Shown: one piece after another, positions 1 to 5,981 of the stretch
Numbering within the stretch: position 1 is the stretch's first letter
Layout: each line of letters begins with the position of its first letter
From: Accumulibacter sp.
Lineage (GTDB): Bacteria; Pseudomonadota; Gammaproteobacteria; Burkholderiales; Rhodocyclaceae
DNA length: 6,858 bases
Direction: 5' to 3'
NCBI GenBank assembly: GCA_031276375.1
Contig: JAISNE010000434.1
Span: 1-6,858, forward strand
Notes under the pieces: generated by a model
Database searches by the model: none
What the model was told of the DNA's origin: nothing
The model's input: the letters and a program-made list of their open reading frames with translations, nothing else
Position numbers and translations under genes: made by a program

Positions 1-2042
1 CGCGGGTGGTAGCCGCCGGCGGCGTCCATTTCCCAGGCTTGCCGGTTGTCGGCGAGGTATACCCGCAAACCCTCGTTGATTACGCGGCGCTTGATATTCC
101 TGTCGAGGATGGGGAAGGCGATTTCGATGCGCCGGAAGAAGTTGCGTTCCATCCAGTCCGCGCTGGCCAGCAGAACCTTTTCCTTGCCGCCGGCGTGGAA
201 GTAGAACACGCGATGGTGTTCGAGAAAGCGTCCGACGATGGAACGCACCCGGATTTTTTCCGACAGTCCCTTGATGCCCGGCCGCAGGGCGCATACGCCG
301 CGCACGAGCAGGTCGATCCTGACGCCGGCGCGCGAGGCGTCGTAGAGGGCGTCGATGATCCCCGGTTCGAGCAGCGAATTCATCTTGGCGATGATGCGCG
401 CGGGCTTGCCGGCCCGCGCCGCCGCGGCCTCCTCGTGAATCGCCGCGAGCATGTTGGTGTGCAGGGTGAACGGCGCCTGCCAGAGATGCTTGTGCTGTTT
501 GGCGAGTCCCAGGCCGGTCAACTGCTTGAAGACTTCGTTGACGTCGTCGCCGATCTCTTCCTTGCTCGTCAGCAGGCTGAAATCCGAGTACAGCCGGGCC
601 GTCCTCGGGTTGTAGTTGCCGGTTCCAAGGTGTACGTAACGGCGCAGCACGCTGCCCGAACGGCTCTCGTCGCGGCGCACGATCATCAGCATCTTGCTGT
701 GCGTCTTGTAACCCACCACGCCATACACCACGTGCGCGCCGACCTGTTCGAGCTTGGTCGCCCAGCCGATGTTGGCCTCTTCATCGAAGCGCGCCATCAG
801 CTCGACGACGACGGTGACTTCCTTGCCGTTCTGCGCGGCGCGCAACAGGGACTGCATCAGCACGGAATCGGTGCCGGTGCGATACACGGTCATCTTGATG
901 GCCACGACCTGCGGGTCGGAGGCGGCCTGGTCGAGTAGCTCGATGACCGGCGCGAAGCTCTGGTACGGGTGATGCAGGAGGATGTCGCCGGCGCGGATCG
1001 AGGCGAAAATCGAATGCGTTTTCTTGATCGTTCTGGGCGTGCCGGCCATGAACGGCGCGAACAGGAGATCGCCGCGCCGGACCATATCCGGAATCTGCAT
1101 CAGCCGCACCAGGTTGACCGGCCCGGCGACGGTGTACAGATCGCTGCCGGTCAGGCCGAACTGCCCGAGCAGAAATTCGGTCATGGCGGGGGAGCAGTTG
1201 TCGGTGATTTCCAGGCGCACGGCGTCGCCAAAATGGCGCTGCGGCAGTTCGCCCTGGATGGTCGCGCGCAGATTCTTGACTTCTTCCTCGTCGACGAACA
1301 GATCGCTGTTGCGCGTCACGCGGAATTGGTAGCAGCCGAGCACGTTCATGCCGGCGAACAGTTCGCCGACGAACTCGTGCAGCACGGACGAGAGGAAAAC
1401 GAAGCTGTATTCGCATTCGCACAGTTCCTTCGGCAGTTGAATGACCCGCGGCAAGACCCGCGGCGCCTGCACGATCGCCTTGTCGATGCTGCGCCCGAAG
1501 GCGTCCTTGCCCTCCAGCTCGATGGCGAAGTTGAGACTTTTGTTGAGCAGGCGAGGGAAGGGGTGCGACGGATCCAGACCGATCGGCGTCAGTACGGGCA
1601 TGACTTCCCGCAAGAAATAGTCCTTGATCCATTCGAGCTGCGCCTCGCTCCACGCTCTGCGGCGCAGGAAGACGACCCCCGTGGCGGCCAGTCCGGGCAG
1701 GATTTCGCGGTTGAACAGGGCGTATTGTTCCTCGACCATCGCGTGCGCTTCGCGGCTGATGTGTTCCAGCGCGCTCCGCGCCGAAAGCCCGTCCGGCGTG
1801 CTGATCACGGAATGGAGCTTGACCTGCTCCTTCAGCCCGGCGACGCGGATCTCGAAGAATTCGTCGAGGTTGCTGCTGACGATACAGAGAAAACGCAAAC
1901 GCTCCAGCAGCGGCGTGGCGGCGTCCTTGGCCTGCGCCAGGACGCGCCGGTTGAAGGCCAGGATGCCCAGCTCGCGGTTGAGATAGTTGGTGGCCGGATA
2001 ATCGGCGGGTCGATGTCTGGCGGCGGTTTTTCGCGTATTCAT
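1..2042 (-). CDS. ppk1: Polyphosphate kinase 1 (PPK1), 3' end cut by window edge
   Basis: PPK1 reversibly transfers the gamma-phosphate of ATP to polyphosphate, making the cell's phosphate store. The minus-strand frame is open from ATG (2040-2042) to the left edge: 680 codons, no stop seen. The order matches the family: an N domain with the YLNRELGILAFNRRVL motif (about residues 19-34), a middle domain with VLTPIGLDPSHPFPRLLNKS, then two phospholipase-D-like C domains. The autophosphorylated histidine of the family is H448 in YKTHSKM (codon at 699-701), and the second conserved histidine is H609 in FLEHHRV (216-218). E. coli PPK has 688 residues, so only a short C-terminal tail is missing. 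A GGAAG sequence lies 8 bases before the ATG and supports the start. The nuclease gene lies 141 bases upstream on the same strand, so co-transcription is possible but unproven. Very sure of the family. Confidence 0.96.
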   Translation of the reverse strand, partial: MNTRKTAARHRPADYPATNYLNRELGILAFNRRVLAQAKDAATPLLERLRFLCIVSSNLDEFFEIRVAGLKEQVKLHSVISTPDGLSARSALEHISREAHAMVEEQYALFNREILPGLAATGVVFLRRRAWSEAQLEWIKDYFLREVMPVLTPIGLDPSHPFPRLLNKSLNFAIELEGKDAFGRSIDKAIVQAPRVLPRVIQLPKELCECEYSFVFLSSVLHEFVGELFAGMNVLGCYQFRVTRNSDLFVDEEEVKNLRATIQGELPQRHFGDAVRLEITDNCSPAMTEFLLGQFGLTGSDLYTVAGPVNLVRLMQIPDMVRRGDLLFAPFMAGTPRTIKKTHSIFASIRAGDILLHHPYQSFAPVIELLDQAASDPQVVAIKMTVYRTGTDSVLMQSLLRAAQNGKEVTVVVELMARFDEEANIGWATKLEQVGAHVVYGVVGYKTHSKMLMIVRRDESRSGSVLRRYVHLGTGNYNPRTARLYSDFSLLTSKEEIGDDVNEVFKQLTGLGLAKQHKHLWQAPFTLHTNMLAAIHEEAAAARAGKPARIIAKMNSLLEPGIIDALYDASRAGVRIDLLVRGVCALRPGIKGLSEKIRVRSIVGRFLEHHRVFYFHAGGKEKVLLASADWMERNFFRRIEIAFPILDRNIKRRVINEGLRVYLADNRQAWEMDAAGGYHP

Positions 2043-2183
2043 GGCTAAACTTCCGTTGCCAAGCGTTTCATTCTCGATGCCCGATTGTCGCACAGGAAGG
2101 CGTTGCCGGCGCGATCATGGCGCCCGGAAAGGACGATGATCCGGCTTCGCCCACAGCCGGGAACGGGGAGAATCGAACGGTGT

Positions 2184-2714
2184 TCAGTGTCTCCGTTTGC
2201 GGAAATTCCAGGGCGGCGCCGGGTAAGGATTGGCCCAGAGTCCGCGTTTCTGGCGCCGCGCTTCCGCTTCGATCCGGATCAGGGCGGGGTCGCCGAAATG
2301 GTAGCGGCTGGCCCAGGCCATGCCGCGGCGGACGAGTTCACGGTTCACGTTGACGCGGCCGACATAGACTGTCCCGACAATGCGTCCGTATCGGTCATGT
2401 CCGCCCTCGATGACCGTCACGTTTTGCCGGAAGGTCAAGGAGACCAGCGTTTGGCGCGCCTGTCGGCCGAAAGCCTGCCGCATTTCGGGCGCGTCGATTT
2501 GCGCCAGACGCACGCGCACCGGCCGCCGGTAGACCAAGACATCGAGAGTATCCCCGTCGGCGACTCTGACGACACGGCCATGAAAATCGGCATGGGCCAG
2601 GGGGCCGACCGCCAGTGAAACGGCGAACAGCACGGCGCGGAGCAAGAATCTCCAGCCGGCTCCAAGCGGCACACCCGCCGCGCGCGGTAAATTGAAAGCG
2701 TGTTGAATTTCCAC
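2184..2714 (-). CDS. Secreted thermonuclease-family (SNase-like) nuclease
   Basis: A small nuclease of the staphylococcal nuclease fold, expected to cut DNA or RNA outside the cytoplasm using calcium. Counting from a GTG start at 2712-2714, a hydrophobic export signal spans about residues 22-42 and ends in AHA, a good signal-peptidase site. The SNase domain follows: DGDT at 53-56, RLAQIDAPE with catalytic-type R69, D74 and E77, then DRYGR ending in R111. These match R35, D40, E43 and R87 of the S. aureus enzyme. The C-terminus has the family's RRGLWANP and PPW ending. No ATG start exists. The frame extends to a TTG at 2748-2750. A GTG at 2670-2672 and a TTG at 2643-2645 would give a more compact signal peptide; the last has GGAG 4 bases before it. 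I chose the GTG at 2714 because of a GGAAG 4 bases upstream. Family certain, start uncertain. Confidence 0.9.
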   Translation of the reverse strand: MEIQHAFNLPRAAGVPLGAGWRFLLRAVLFAVSLAVGPLAHADFHGRVVRVADGDTLDVLVYRRPVRVRLAQIDAPEMRQAFGRQARQTLVSLTFRQNVTVIEGGHDRYGRIVGTVYVGRVNVNRELVRRGMAWASRYHFGDPALIRIEAEARRQKRGLWANPYPAPPWNFRKRRH

Positions 2715-2893
2715 AAATCTTCCGGTTCGGGGAATGTCGCAAATCCCCAAGGGCGTTTAAATTTTTTCCCGTATCCCGTTCCGCGCGGATTGCGCCGGAG
2801 CCGCCCATCAGGCGAAAGTCGGAAGCGAGATGCCGGGAAAACCCGCAGGAAAAACCGCAGGAAGGAACCGGAGCATATCCTGGATTCAACCGG

Positions 2894-2919
2894 CGATGTT
2901 TTTCCGAAAGGAAACATCG
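2894..2919. repeat. Perfect 8+8 inverted repeat, operator or hairpin candidate
   Basis: The arms CGATGTTT (2894-2901) and AAACATCG (2912-2919) are exact reverse complements, 10 bases apart. As RNA they can extend, with two bulged T residues, into a stem closed by a C-GAAA-G tetraloop. No T-tract follows on either strand, so it is not a standard terminator. It lies 7 bases before the TAAAAT box and overlaps where the -35 element of the DUF1439 gene would be, which fits a regulator-binding site. That role is inferred. Confidence 0.55.
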
Positions 2920-2926
2920 TTCATCG

Positions 2927-2932
2927 TAAAAT
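2927..2932 (+). promoter_or_regulatory. Candidate -10 box for the DUF1439 gene
   Basis: TAAAAT matches the sigma70 consensus TATAAT at five of six positions and lies 76 bases upstream of the ATG at 3009. The sequence 16-18 bases upstream (around CCGAAA) is a poor -35 element and falls inside the inverted repeat, so an activator or a different sigma factor may be involved. No transcript evidence is available. Confidence 0.35.
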
Positions 2933-3008
2933 ACCGGCGCCGGCTTGGCGAGCGCCGCCGATTGATTCCGCGAGGCTCCGCGCCGGATGAACGCCACGAG
3001 GTGAGCAA

Positions 3009-3557
3009 ATGAGAAAATGGCTGCTTGTCTCCATTTCGCTGCTGCTGATCGCGGCCGGAAGTTTTGCCTATCTTTATTTTTCCGGGCGCGACTACGTTTT
3101 CAGAACCCCGCAAAGCCAGCTTCAGGCGAAAATGAACGAGGTATTACCCATCACGAAATCGTATCTCGTCCTCGGCGTCACGCTCGAAAATCCACGAATC
3201 GCCCTGAAGGAAGGCAGCGACCGGATCAACGCCGGGCTGGATGTCGTCCTGAACATCAAGGTCGATGGCGTTTCCCTGGGCGGTTCCATCGACATTTCCG
3301 GCGGCGTTCGCTATGACAACGAACATGGCGCGTTCCATCTGGCGTCGTCCGTGATCGAGAAATTCAACGTCACGGGAATCCCCCGGCAGTATACCGAACT
3401 CGCCAGGACGGCGCTGTCGAAAATCCTGACGGAATACTATTCCCGGTATCCGGTCTATACGCTGAATGCCTCGGATATCAAACAGGCCGCCATCAGGATG
3501 ACGTTGAAAAGCGTCGTGGTGGAAAACGCGGAACTGGTCGTCGTTCTGGGCCTTTGA
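3009..3557 (+). CDS. DUF1439 (YceB-like) membrane-anchored protein
   Basis: A 182-residue protein resembling the DUF1439 family, of which E. coli YceB is a lipoprotein member; the molecular role of the family is unknown to me. Residues 4-24 form a hydrophobic signal or anchor helix after MRK. There is no lipobox cysteine, so this copy is probably a membrane-anchored or cleaved periplasmic protein rather than a lipoprotein. The rest fits the family: a short helix with PQSQLQAKMNEVLP (34-47), beta strands with VTLENPRIAL and GLDVVLNIKV, a GGVRYDNEHGAFHL segment (98-111), then a helix ending in YYSRYPVYTL (143-152) and a final hydrophobic strand. GAGG lies 7 bases before the ATG and supports this start. 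The gene stands alone, divergent from the nuclease and convergent with the response regulator. Confidence 0.85.
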   Translation: MRKWLLVSISLLLIAAGSFAYLYFSGRDYVFRTPQSQLQAKMNEVLPITKSYLVLGVTLENPRIALKEGSDRINAGLDVVLNIKVDGVSLGGSIDISGGVRYDNEHGAFHLASSVIEKFNVTGIPRQYTELARTALSKILTEYYSRYPVYTLNASDIKQAAIRMTLKSVVVENAELVVVLGL

Positions 3558-3667
3558 CGCGCCGCTTTGAAACGGCGAGCGAGGCCAGCGACGGCGCGGG
3601 ATGAATCGGACGGAACCCGGCACTCGGCCAATCGCGGCGGATAGCGGGTCACCGGTGACCGAGGAAT
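3558..3667. other. Convergent intergenic region with weak stem-loop
   Basis: This separates the ends of the DUF1439 gene and the response regulator gene. Three bases after the DUF1439 stop are the arms CGCCG (3560-3564) and CGGCG (3573-3577) with an 8-base loop. No run of T follows on either strand, so no intrinsic terminator can be claimed. The 14-bp palindrome at 3647-3660 is listed separately. Confidence 0.4.
3647..3660. repeat. Perfect 14-bp palindrome GGTCACCGGTGACC
   Basis: Every base pairs with its reverse complement, giving two-fold symmetry with no spacer. It lies 7 bases beyond the response regulator stop codon, between convergent genes. It could be a dimeric protein-binding site or, in RNA, a five-pair stem with a CCGG loop; it lacks the T-tract of an intrinsic terminator. 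Function unknown. Confidence 0.5.
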
Positions 3668-4375
3668 TCAGGATGAATCTTCTTCCCGTAGCCAGTAGCC
3701 GACGCCGGGCTCCGTGAAGATGTATTCCGGGTCGGCCGGTTTCTTTTCGACTTTTCGCCGGATATTCGCCATGTTGACGCGCAACAGCTGATTATTGCCG
3801 ACGGCATAAGGCCCCCAGATTTCCTTCAGGATATAGTCGTGGGTGATTACCTTGCCGGCATGCCGGCTCAGGAGAACCATGATCCTGTACTCGTTTTTGG
3901 TGAGGCCGACGTTGATGCCGGAAACGGACGCCTGATGCTTGTCGTAATCGATCGTCAAATCGCCGATTTGACGCTTGCCCGTGCGCGCGGCGTCTCCGAG
4001 CTTCCCCTTGGCGTGGCGAAGCGCCGTGCGGATGCGGGCCGACAGTTCCGACGGTCCGAACGGCTTGGTGATGTAATCGTCGGCGCCCGCGTCCAACGCC
4101 AGCACCTTGTCCTTTTCATGCATCCGGGCGGAAACGACCACGATGGGGATCTGCGACCATTCCCGGAGCGATTTGATGATGGAAATTCCGTCAATGTCGG
4201 GAAGCCCCAGATCCAGCAGCACCAGGTCGGGACACCGGGAAACGACGGCAGCGTATGCCTCGGCTCCAGTGACCGCGACGATGGCTTCGTAACCCTGGGA
4301 TTCCAGAATGGTCGTCATGAAATGGCAAATGCCGTTTTCATCGTCCGCGATCAGAATGCGGGTTTTTTCGGACAT
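3668..4375 (-). CDS. KdpE-like OmpR-family response regulator
   Basis: A DNA-binding response regulator of 235 residues, cytoplasmic, phosphorylated by the kinase encoded just upstream. The receiver domain (about 4-118) has the acidic pair D11-D12, phosphoacceptor D55 in LVLLDLGLPD, S82, Y101 and K104. The C-terminal winged-helix domain (about 134-231) has GLTKNEYRIM, a recognition-helix region with NNQLLRVNMANIRRKVE, and the terminal EPGVGYWL hairpin. LREWSQIPIVVVSAR and the WGP segment are typical of KdpE (225 residues in E. coli). In the Kdp system KdpE activates the K+-transporter operon; no such operon is in this window, so the target here is unknown. The ATG directly follows the kinase TAA with zero spacing, so translation is probably coupled. 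All key receiver residues are present. Family sure, exact orthology less so. Confidence 0.93.
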   Translation of the reverse strand: MSEKTRILIADDENGICHFMTTILESQGYEAIVAVTGAEAYAAVVSRCPDLVLLDLGLPDIDGISIIKSLREWSQIPIVVVSARMHEKDKVLALDAGADDYITKPFGPSELSARIRTALRHAKGKLGDAARTGKRQIGDLTIDYDKHQASVSGINVGLTKNEYRIMVLLSRHAGKVITHDYILKEIWGPYAVGNNQLLRVNMANIRRKVEKKPADPEYIFTEPGVGYWLREEDSS

Positions 4376-5470
4376 TTACGTCTCTTCATCCAAGGGCAGC
4401 GAGAAACGAAAACGAACTCCGCCGGCCGGCAGATTTTCCGCGGAAATTTCTCCGCCGTGCACTTTGAGGATCGCGGCGCAAACCGACAGGCCAATGCGCA
4501 TGCCGCGCCCGCCGTCGGACTCCTTCCTTTCTCCGCCCCATATGCCGTATCTGTCAAAGAGATGGGGCAAAAGCTCCTCGTCGATCCATGCGCCGTCGTT
4601 CTCCACGGAAAAGACCGCTTGGCTCTTGCCTGTTTTTTCCTTTTCCAGCGCGACGGAAAGAGTGACGCCGGTCAGATTTTTTCCGTGAATCGCGGCGTTT
4701 TCCAGGAGGTTGCCCAGAACCTGCTCGATGAGGATGACATCCACGGGGATGAGGATCAATTCATCCGGTATGGCGACGCGCAACAGGATACCGGGATAAT
4801 TTTTGCGGAATTTCTGGGCGGCAAACCCGATCAGTTCTTCCAGGGCCTCCGGTTGTTTGCGGATCACGGTATCTCCCGCCATGCGCGTGACGGACAAGAG
4901 GTTCTCCACCATCCGGATGAGCCAGGATGCCTCGTCCTTGATCTCCTTGAGCAAAACGCGCCTTTGTTCGCCCGTCAGCTCTTTTTCGTTTTCCAGAAGG
5001 ACCGCGCTGGCGCCGACGATGGAAGTCAACGGGGTTCTCAGGTCATGGGAAATCGCGCGCAGCAGATTCGAGCGCAATGTTTCCTTTTCGGACTCGATCT
5101 GCAGCTTTTCCTGTTGCTTGATCCGCGTCGTCAGCGCGCTGGTGATGAGCGACACCGCCAACATCGTGCAGAACGTCAAAGGATAGCCGCTAAGCGTGAA
5201 GTCGAAGGCGAAATAAGGGAAGGTGAAAACATAGTTGACGCCGAACAAAGCGAGGAATGAAGTCAGGACGCCGTAAAAATAACCTTCGGTCAGCCTGGAG
5301 ACGACCAGAACGGTCAGGATGAAAATCAGCAGCGCATGCGTGTCCGACTTGCCGAAAAGGCTCAGGACACCGCACAAAAGGCACGCAATCAAAATCGCCG
5401 CGGCGGTCGTCAGCAGGTCTTTGGCGGACAGGCGAAACGGGCGTTTCTTGTTTTCCCGATAACTTGTCAT
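4376..5470 (-). CDS. Short KdpD-like sensor histidine kinase (DUF4118)
   Basis: A 364-residue membrane histidine kinase, partner of the adjacent response regulator. Four hydrophobic helices (about 19-39, 45-59, 64-82 and 95-113) form the DUF4118 membrane domain. A short linker leads to HisKA with ISHDLRTPLTSI (phosphorylated H142), then the ATPase domain with N-box GNLLENAAIHG (253-263). Classical KdpD is close to 900 residues; this protein lacks the N-terminal KdpD and Usp domains entirely. An in-frame TAA 6 bases before the ATG shows the short form is not a missed start. The G1 box reads NDGAW (291-295) where DxGxG is usual, and the G2 region reads RGMRIGLSV (322-330), with R replacing a glycine. 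From memory, the G2 pattern recalls short KdpD-like kinases of Firmicutes. There is no clear Shine-Dalgarno sequence. Family sure; signal sensed unknown. Confidence 0.92.
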   Translation of the reverse strand: MTSYRENKKRPFRLSAKDLLTTAAAILIACLLCGVLSLFGKSDTHALLIFILTVLVVSRLTEGYFYGVLTSFLALFGVNYVFTFPYFAFDFTLSGYPLTFCTMLAVSLITSALTTRIKQQEKLQIESEKETLRSNLLRAISHDLRTPLTSIVGASAVLLENEKELTGEQRRVLLKEIKDEASWLIRMVENLLSVTRMAGDTVIRKQPEALEELIGFAAQKFRKNYPGILLRVAIPDELILIPVDVILIEQVLGNLLENAAIHGKNLTGVTLSVALEKEKTGKSQAVFSVENDGAWIDEELLPHLFDRYGIWGGERKESDGGRGMRIGLSVCAAILKVHGGEISAENLPAGGVRFRFSLPLDEET

Positions 5471-5475
5471 GACTT

Positions 5476-5504
5476 ATCGTACAACATGCCGCGCCGGCTT
5501 CCAA
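5476..5504 (-). promoter_or_regulatory. Candidate sigma70 promoter for the kinase-regulator operon
   Basis: Read on the minus strand, TTGGAA (5499-5504) and TACGAT (5476-5481) are 17 bases apart, each matching the consensus at four of six positions. The -10 box ends only 5 bases before the kinase ATG, so transcription would begin at or next to the A of the start codon. With no ribosome-binding site visible upstream, this suggests a leaderless mRNA. Inferred from sequence only; a promoter further upstream is possible. Confidence 0.35.
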
Positions 5505-5546
5505 GCACTCGTCGCCAGGGCAATCGCGCGAGACTGCTTGACCCGG

Positions 5547-5573
5547 AAAAAAAAGGCAGTGTCATCCCGCTTC
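5547..5573 (-). terminator. Weak candidate intrinsic terminator (imperfect stem plus T8)
   Basis: On the minus strand, a poor stem (GCGG pairing with CTGC, one G-T pair, loop GATGACA) is followed after one C by eight T residues (the A8 run at 5547-5554). A stronger hairpin lies just upstream at 5575-5602. It could stop transcripts arriving from the PH-like gene before the kinase promoter. The stem is too weak to be confident. Confidence 0.25.
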
Positions 5574-5574
5574 C

Positions 5575-5602
5575 CTTGGTGGAGCCGAAGGCCGATACCA
5601 AG
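5575..5602. repeat. Hairpin with CTTGGT/ACCAAG arms
   Basis: CTTGGT (5575-5580) and ACCAAG (5597-5602) are exact reverse complements. Inside them GCC and GGC arms can pair around a three-base loop, leaving a small internal bulge. It lies 20 bases from the T-tract on the minus strand, too far to be the terminator stem by itself. Confidence 0.4.
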
Positions 5603-5621
5603 TTGCGCTCAACAGGCCATT

Positions 5622-5642
5622 GATACGCAAGTCCGGCGTATC
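5622..5642. repeat. Inverted repeat GATACGC/GCGTATC
   Basis: Two perfect 7-bp arms (5622-5628 and 5636-5642) flank a 7-base loop. A further GGCGTATC occurs at 5779-5786, echoing the right arm. No T-tract directly follows. It may be part of a repeat family with the neighbouring REP-like unit; role unknown. Confidence 0.4.
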
Positions 5643-5677
5643 GGGGATTTCGGTCATTTTTGTATAAGTCCCACGAA

Positions 5678-5742
5678 GCGGGCGAGACGCCCGTGCTCCC
5701 GGATTTTCGCGCGAGAGAGTGGAGCGCGGGCGTCCCGCCCGC
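5678..5742. repeat. REP/BIME-like GC-rich inverted repeat pair
   Basis: Two 22-base arms (5678-5699 and 5721-5742) are reverse complements at 20 of 22 positions, and both differences become G-U pairs in RNA of one orientation. Each arm is itself a mini-palindrome: GGGCG-AGA-CGCCC on the left and GGGCG-TCC-CGCCC on the right. The 21-base spacer also contains the palindrome TCGCGCGA. This two-hairpin head-to-head layout is that of a REP doublet (BIME) or a small MITE-like unit. Such GC-rich palindromic units are often scattered between genes in proteobacterial genomes; copy number here cannot be judged from one window. Confidence 0.65.
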
Positions 5743-5951
5743 AATGCGAGTCCTGAGCTTCGCGTGCCGCCGTCATTTTTGGCGTATCACCTTTGCGCGG
5801 CGGGCCGTTTCACGGGTGGGGAAAACGTTCCGCGAATTCCCGCTTCATTCCCTCGTCAAGAGAAGGCCACTAATGCAGCGCGCATGTCATTCAGATTCAT
5901 GCGACGATTCCCCTGTTTCGTCACCCGGCAGGCCGTGAAGGTGGGCATCCC

Positions 5952-5966
5952 TCGCGGCATGCGCGA
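5952..5966. repeat. Small stem-loop after the PH-like gene
   Basis: TCGCG (5952-5956) and CGCGA (5962-5966) form a perfect 5-bp stem with loop GCATG, starting 15 bases beyond the stop codon of the PH-like gene on the minus strand. Without a T-tract it is not a convincing terminator, though it could mark or protect the mRNA 3' end. Confidence 0.3.
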
Positions 5967-5981
5967 AATGTTCCGGAGAAG

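Larger units (their letters stand above)
2715..3008. other. Divergent intergenic region between nuclease and DUF1439 genes
   Basis: About 290 bases without a supportable gene; it must hold the start signals for both flanking, divergently transcribed genes. It contains an inverted repeat at 2894-2919, a -10-like TAAAAT at 2927-2932, the 10-bp palindrome CCGGCGCCGG at 2934-2943, a weak hairpin with GGGGA/TCCCC arms (2729-2733 and 2744-2748), and an AT-rich run around 2757-2767. If the nuclease starts at the upstream TTG, the region shrinks to 2751-3008. Confidence 0.6.
5471..5981. other. Gene-free region with several inverted repeats
   Basis: About 510 bases between the PH-like gene and the kinase operon hold no supportable gene; the short open frames present are incidental and partly made by the GC-rich repeat. 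The visible content, from left to right, is the kinase promoter candidate, an A8 run (5547-5554), a hairpin (5575-5602), a GATACGC/GCGTATC repeat (5622-5642), a large REP-like pair (5678-5742), two copies of GTCATTTTTG (5653-5662 and 5770-5779), and a TCGCG/CGCGA stem (5952-5966). I see nothing in 5800-5940. Confidence 0.55.

Noticed and set aside
781..1653. A 290-codon minus-strand frame inside ppk1
   Set aside because: Out of frame with the uninterrupted 680-codon PPK1 reading; arginine-rich low-complexity peptide typical of a shadow frame.
6..2048. Long plus-strand open frames (6-938 and 969-2048) covering almost all of ppk1
   Set aside because: They are the exactly opposed codon phase of ppk1; the gene avoids TTA, CTA and TCA codons, leaving the antisense frame open. 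No domain is visible.
2106..2126. GGCGC/GCGCC hairpin between ppk1 and the nuclease gene as a terminator
   Set aside because: Only five pairs, no T-tract on either strand, and such short GC palindromes are expected by chance in this composition.
2395..2997. Alternative minus-strand frames over the nuclease and upstream region
   Set aside because: They overlap the clear SNase domain in another frame and show no recognisable domain.
3839..5260. A 473-codon plus-strand open frame antisense to the kinase and regulator genes
   Set aside because: It covers two well-supported minus-strand genes with intact motifs, its protein is compositionally odd, and it has no domain. It is a codon-usage shadow.
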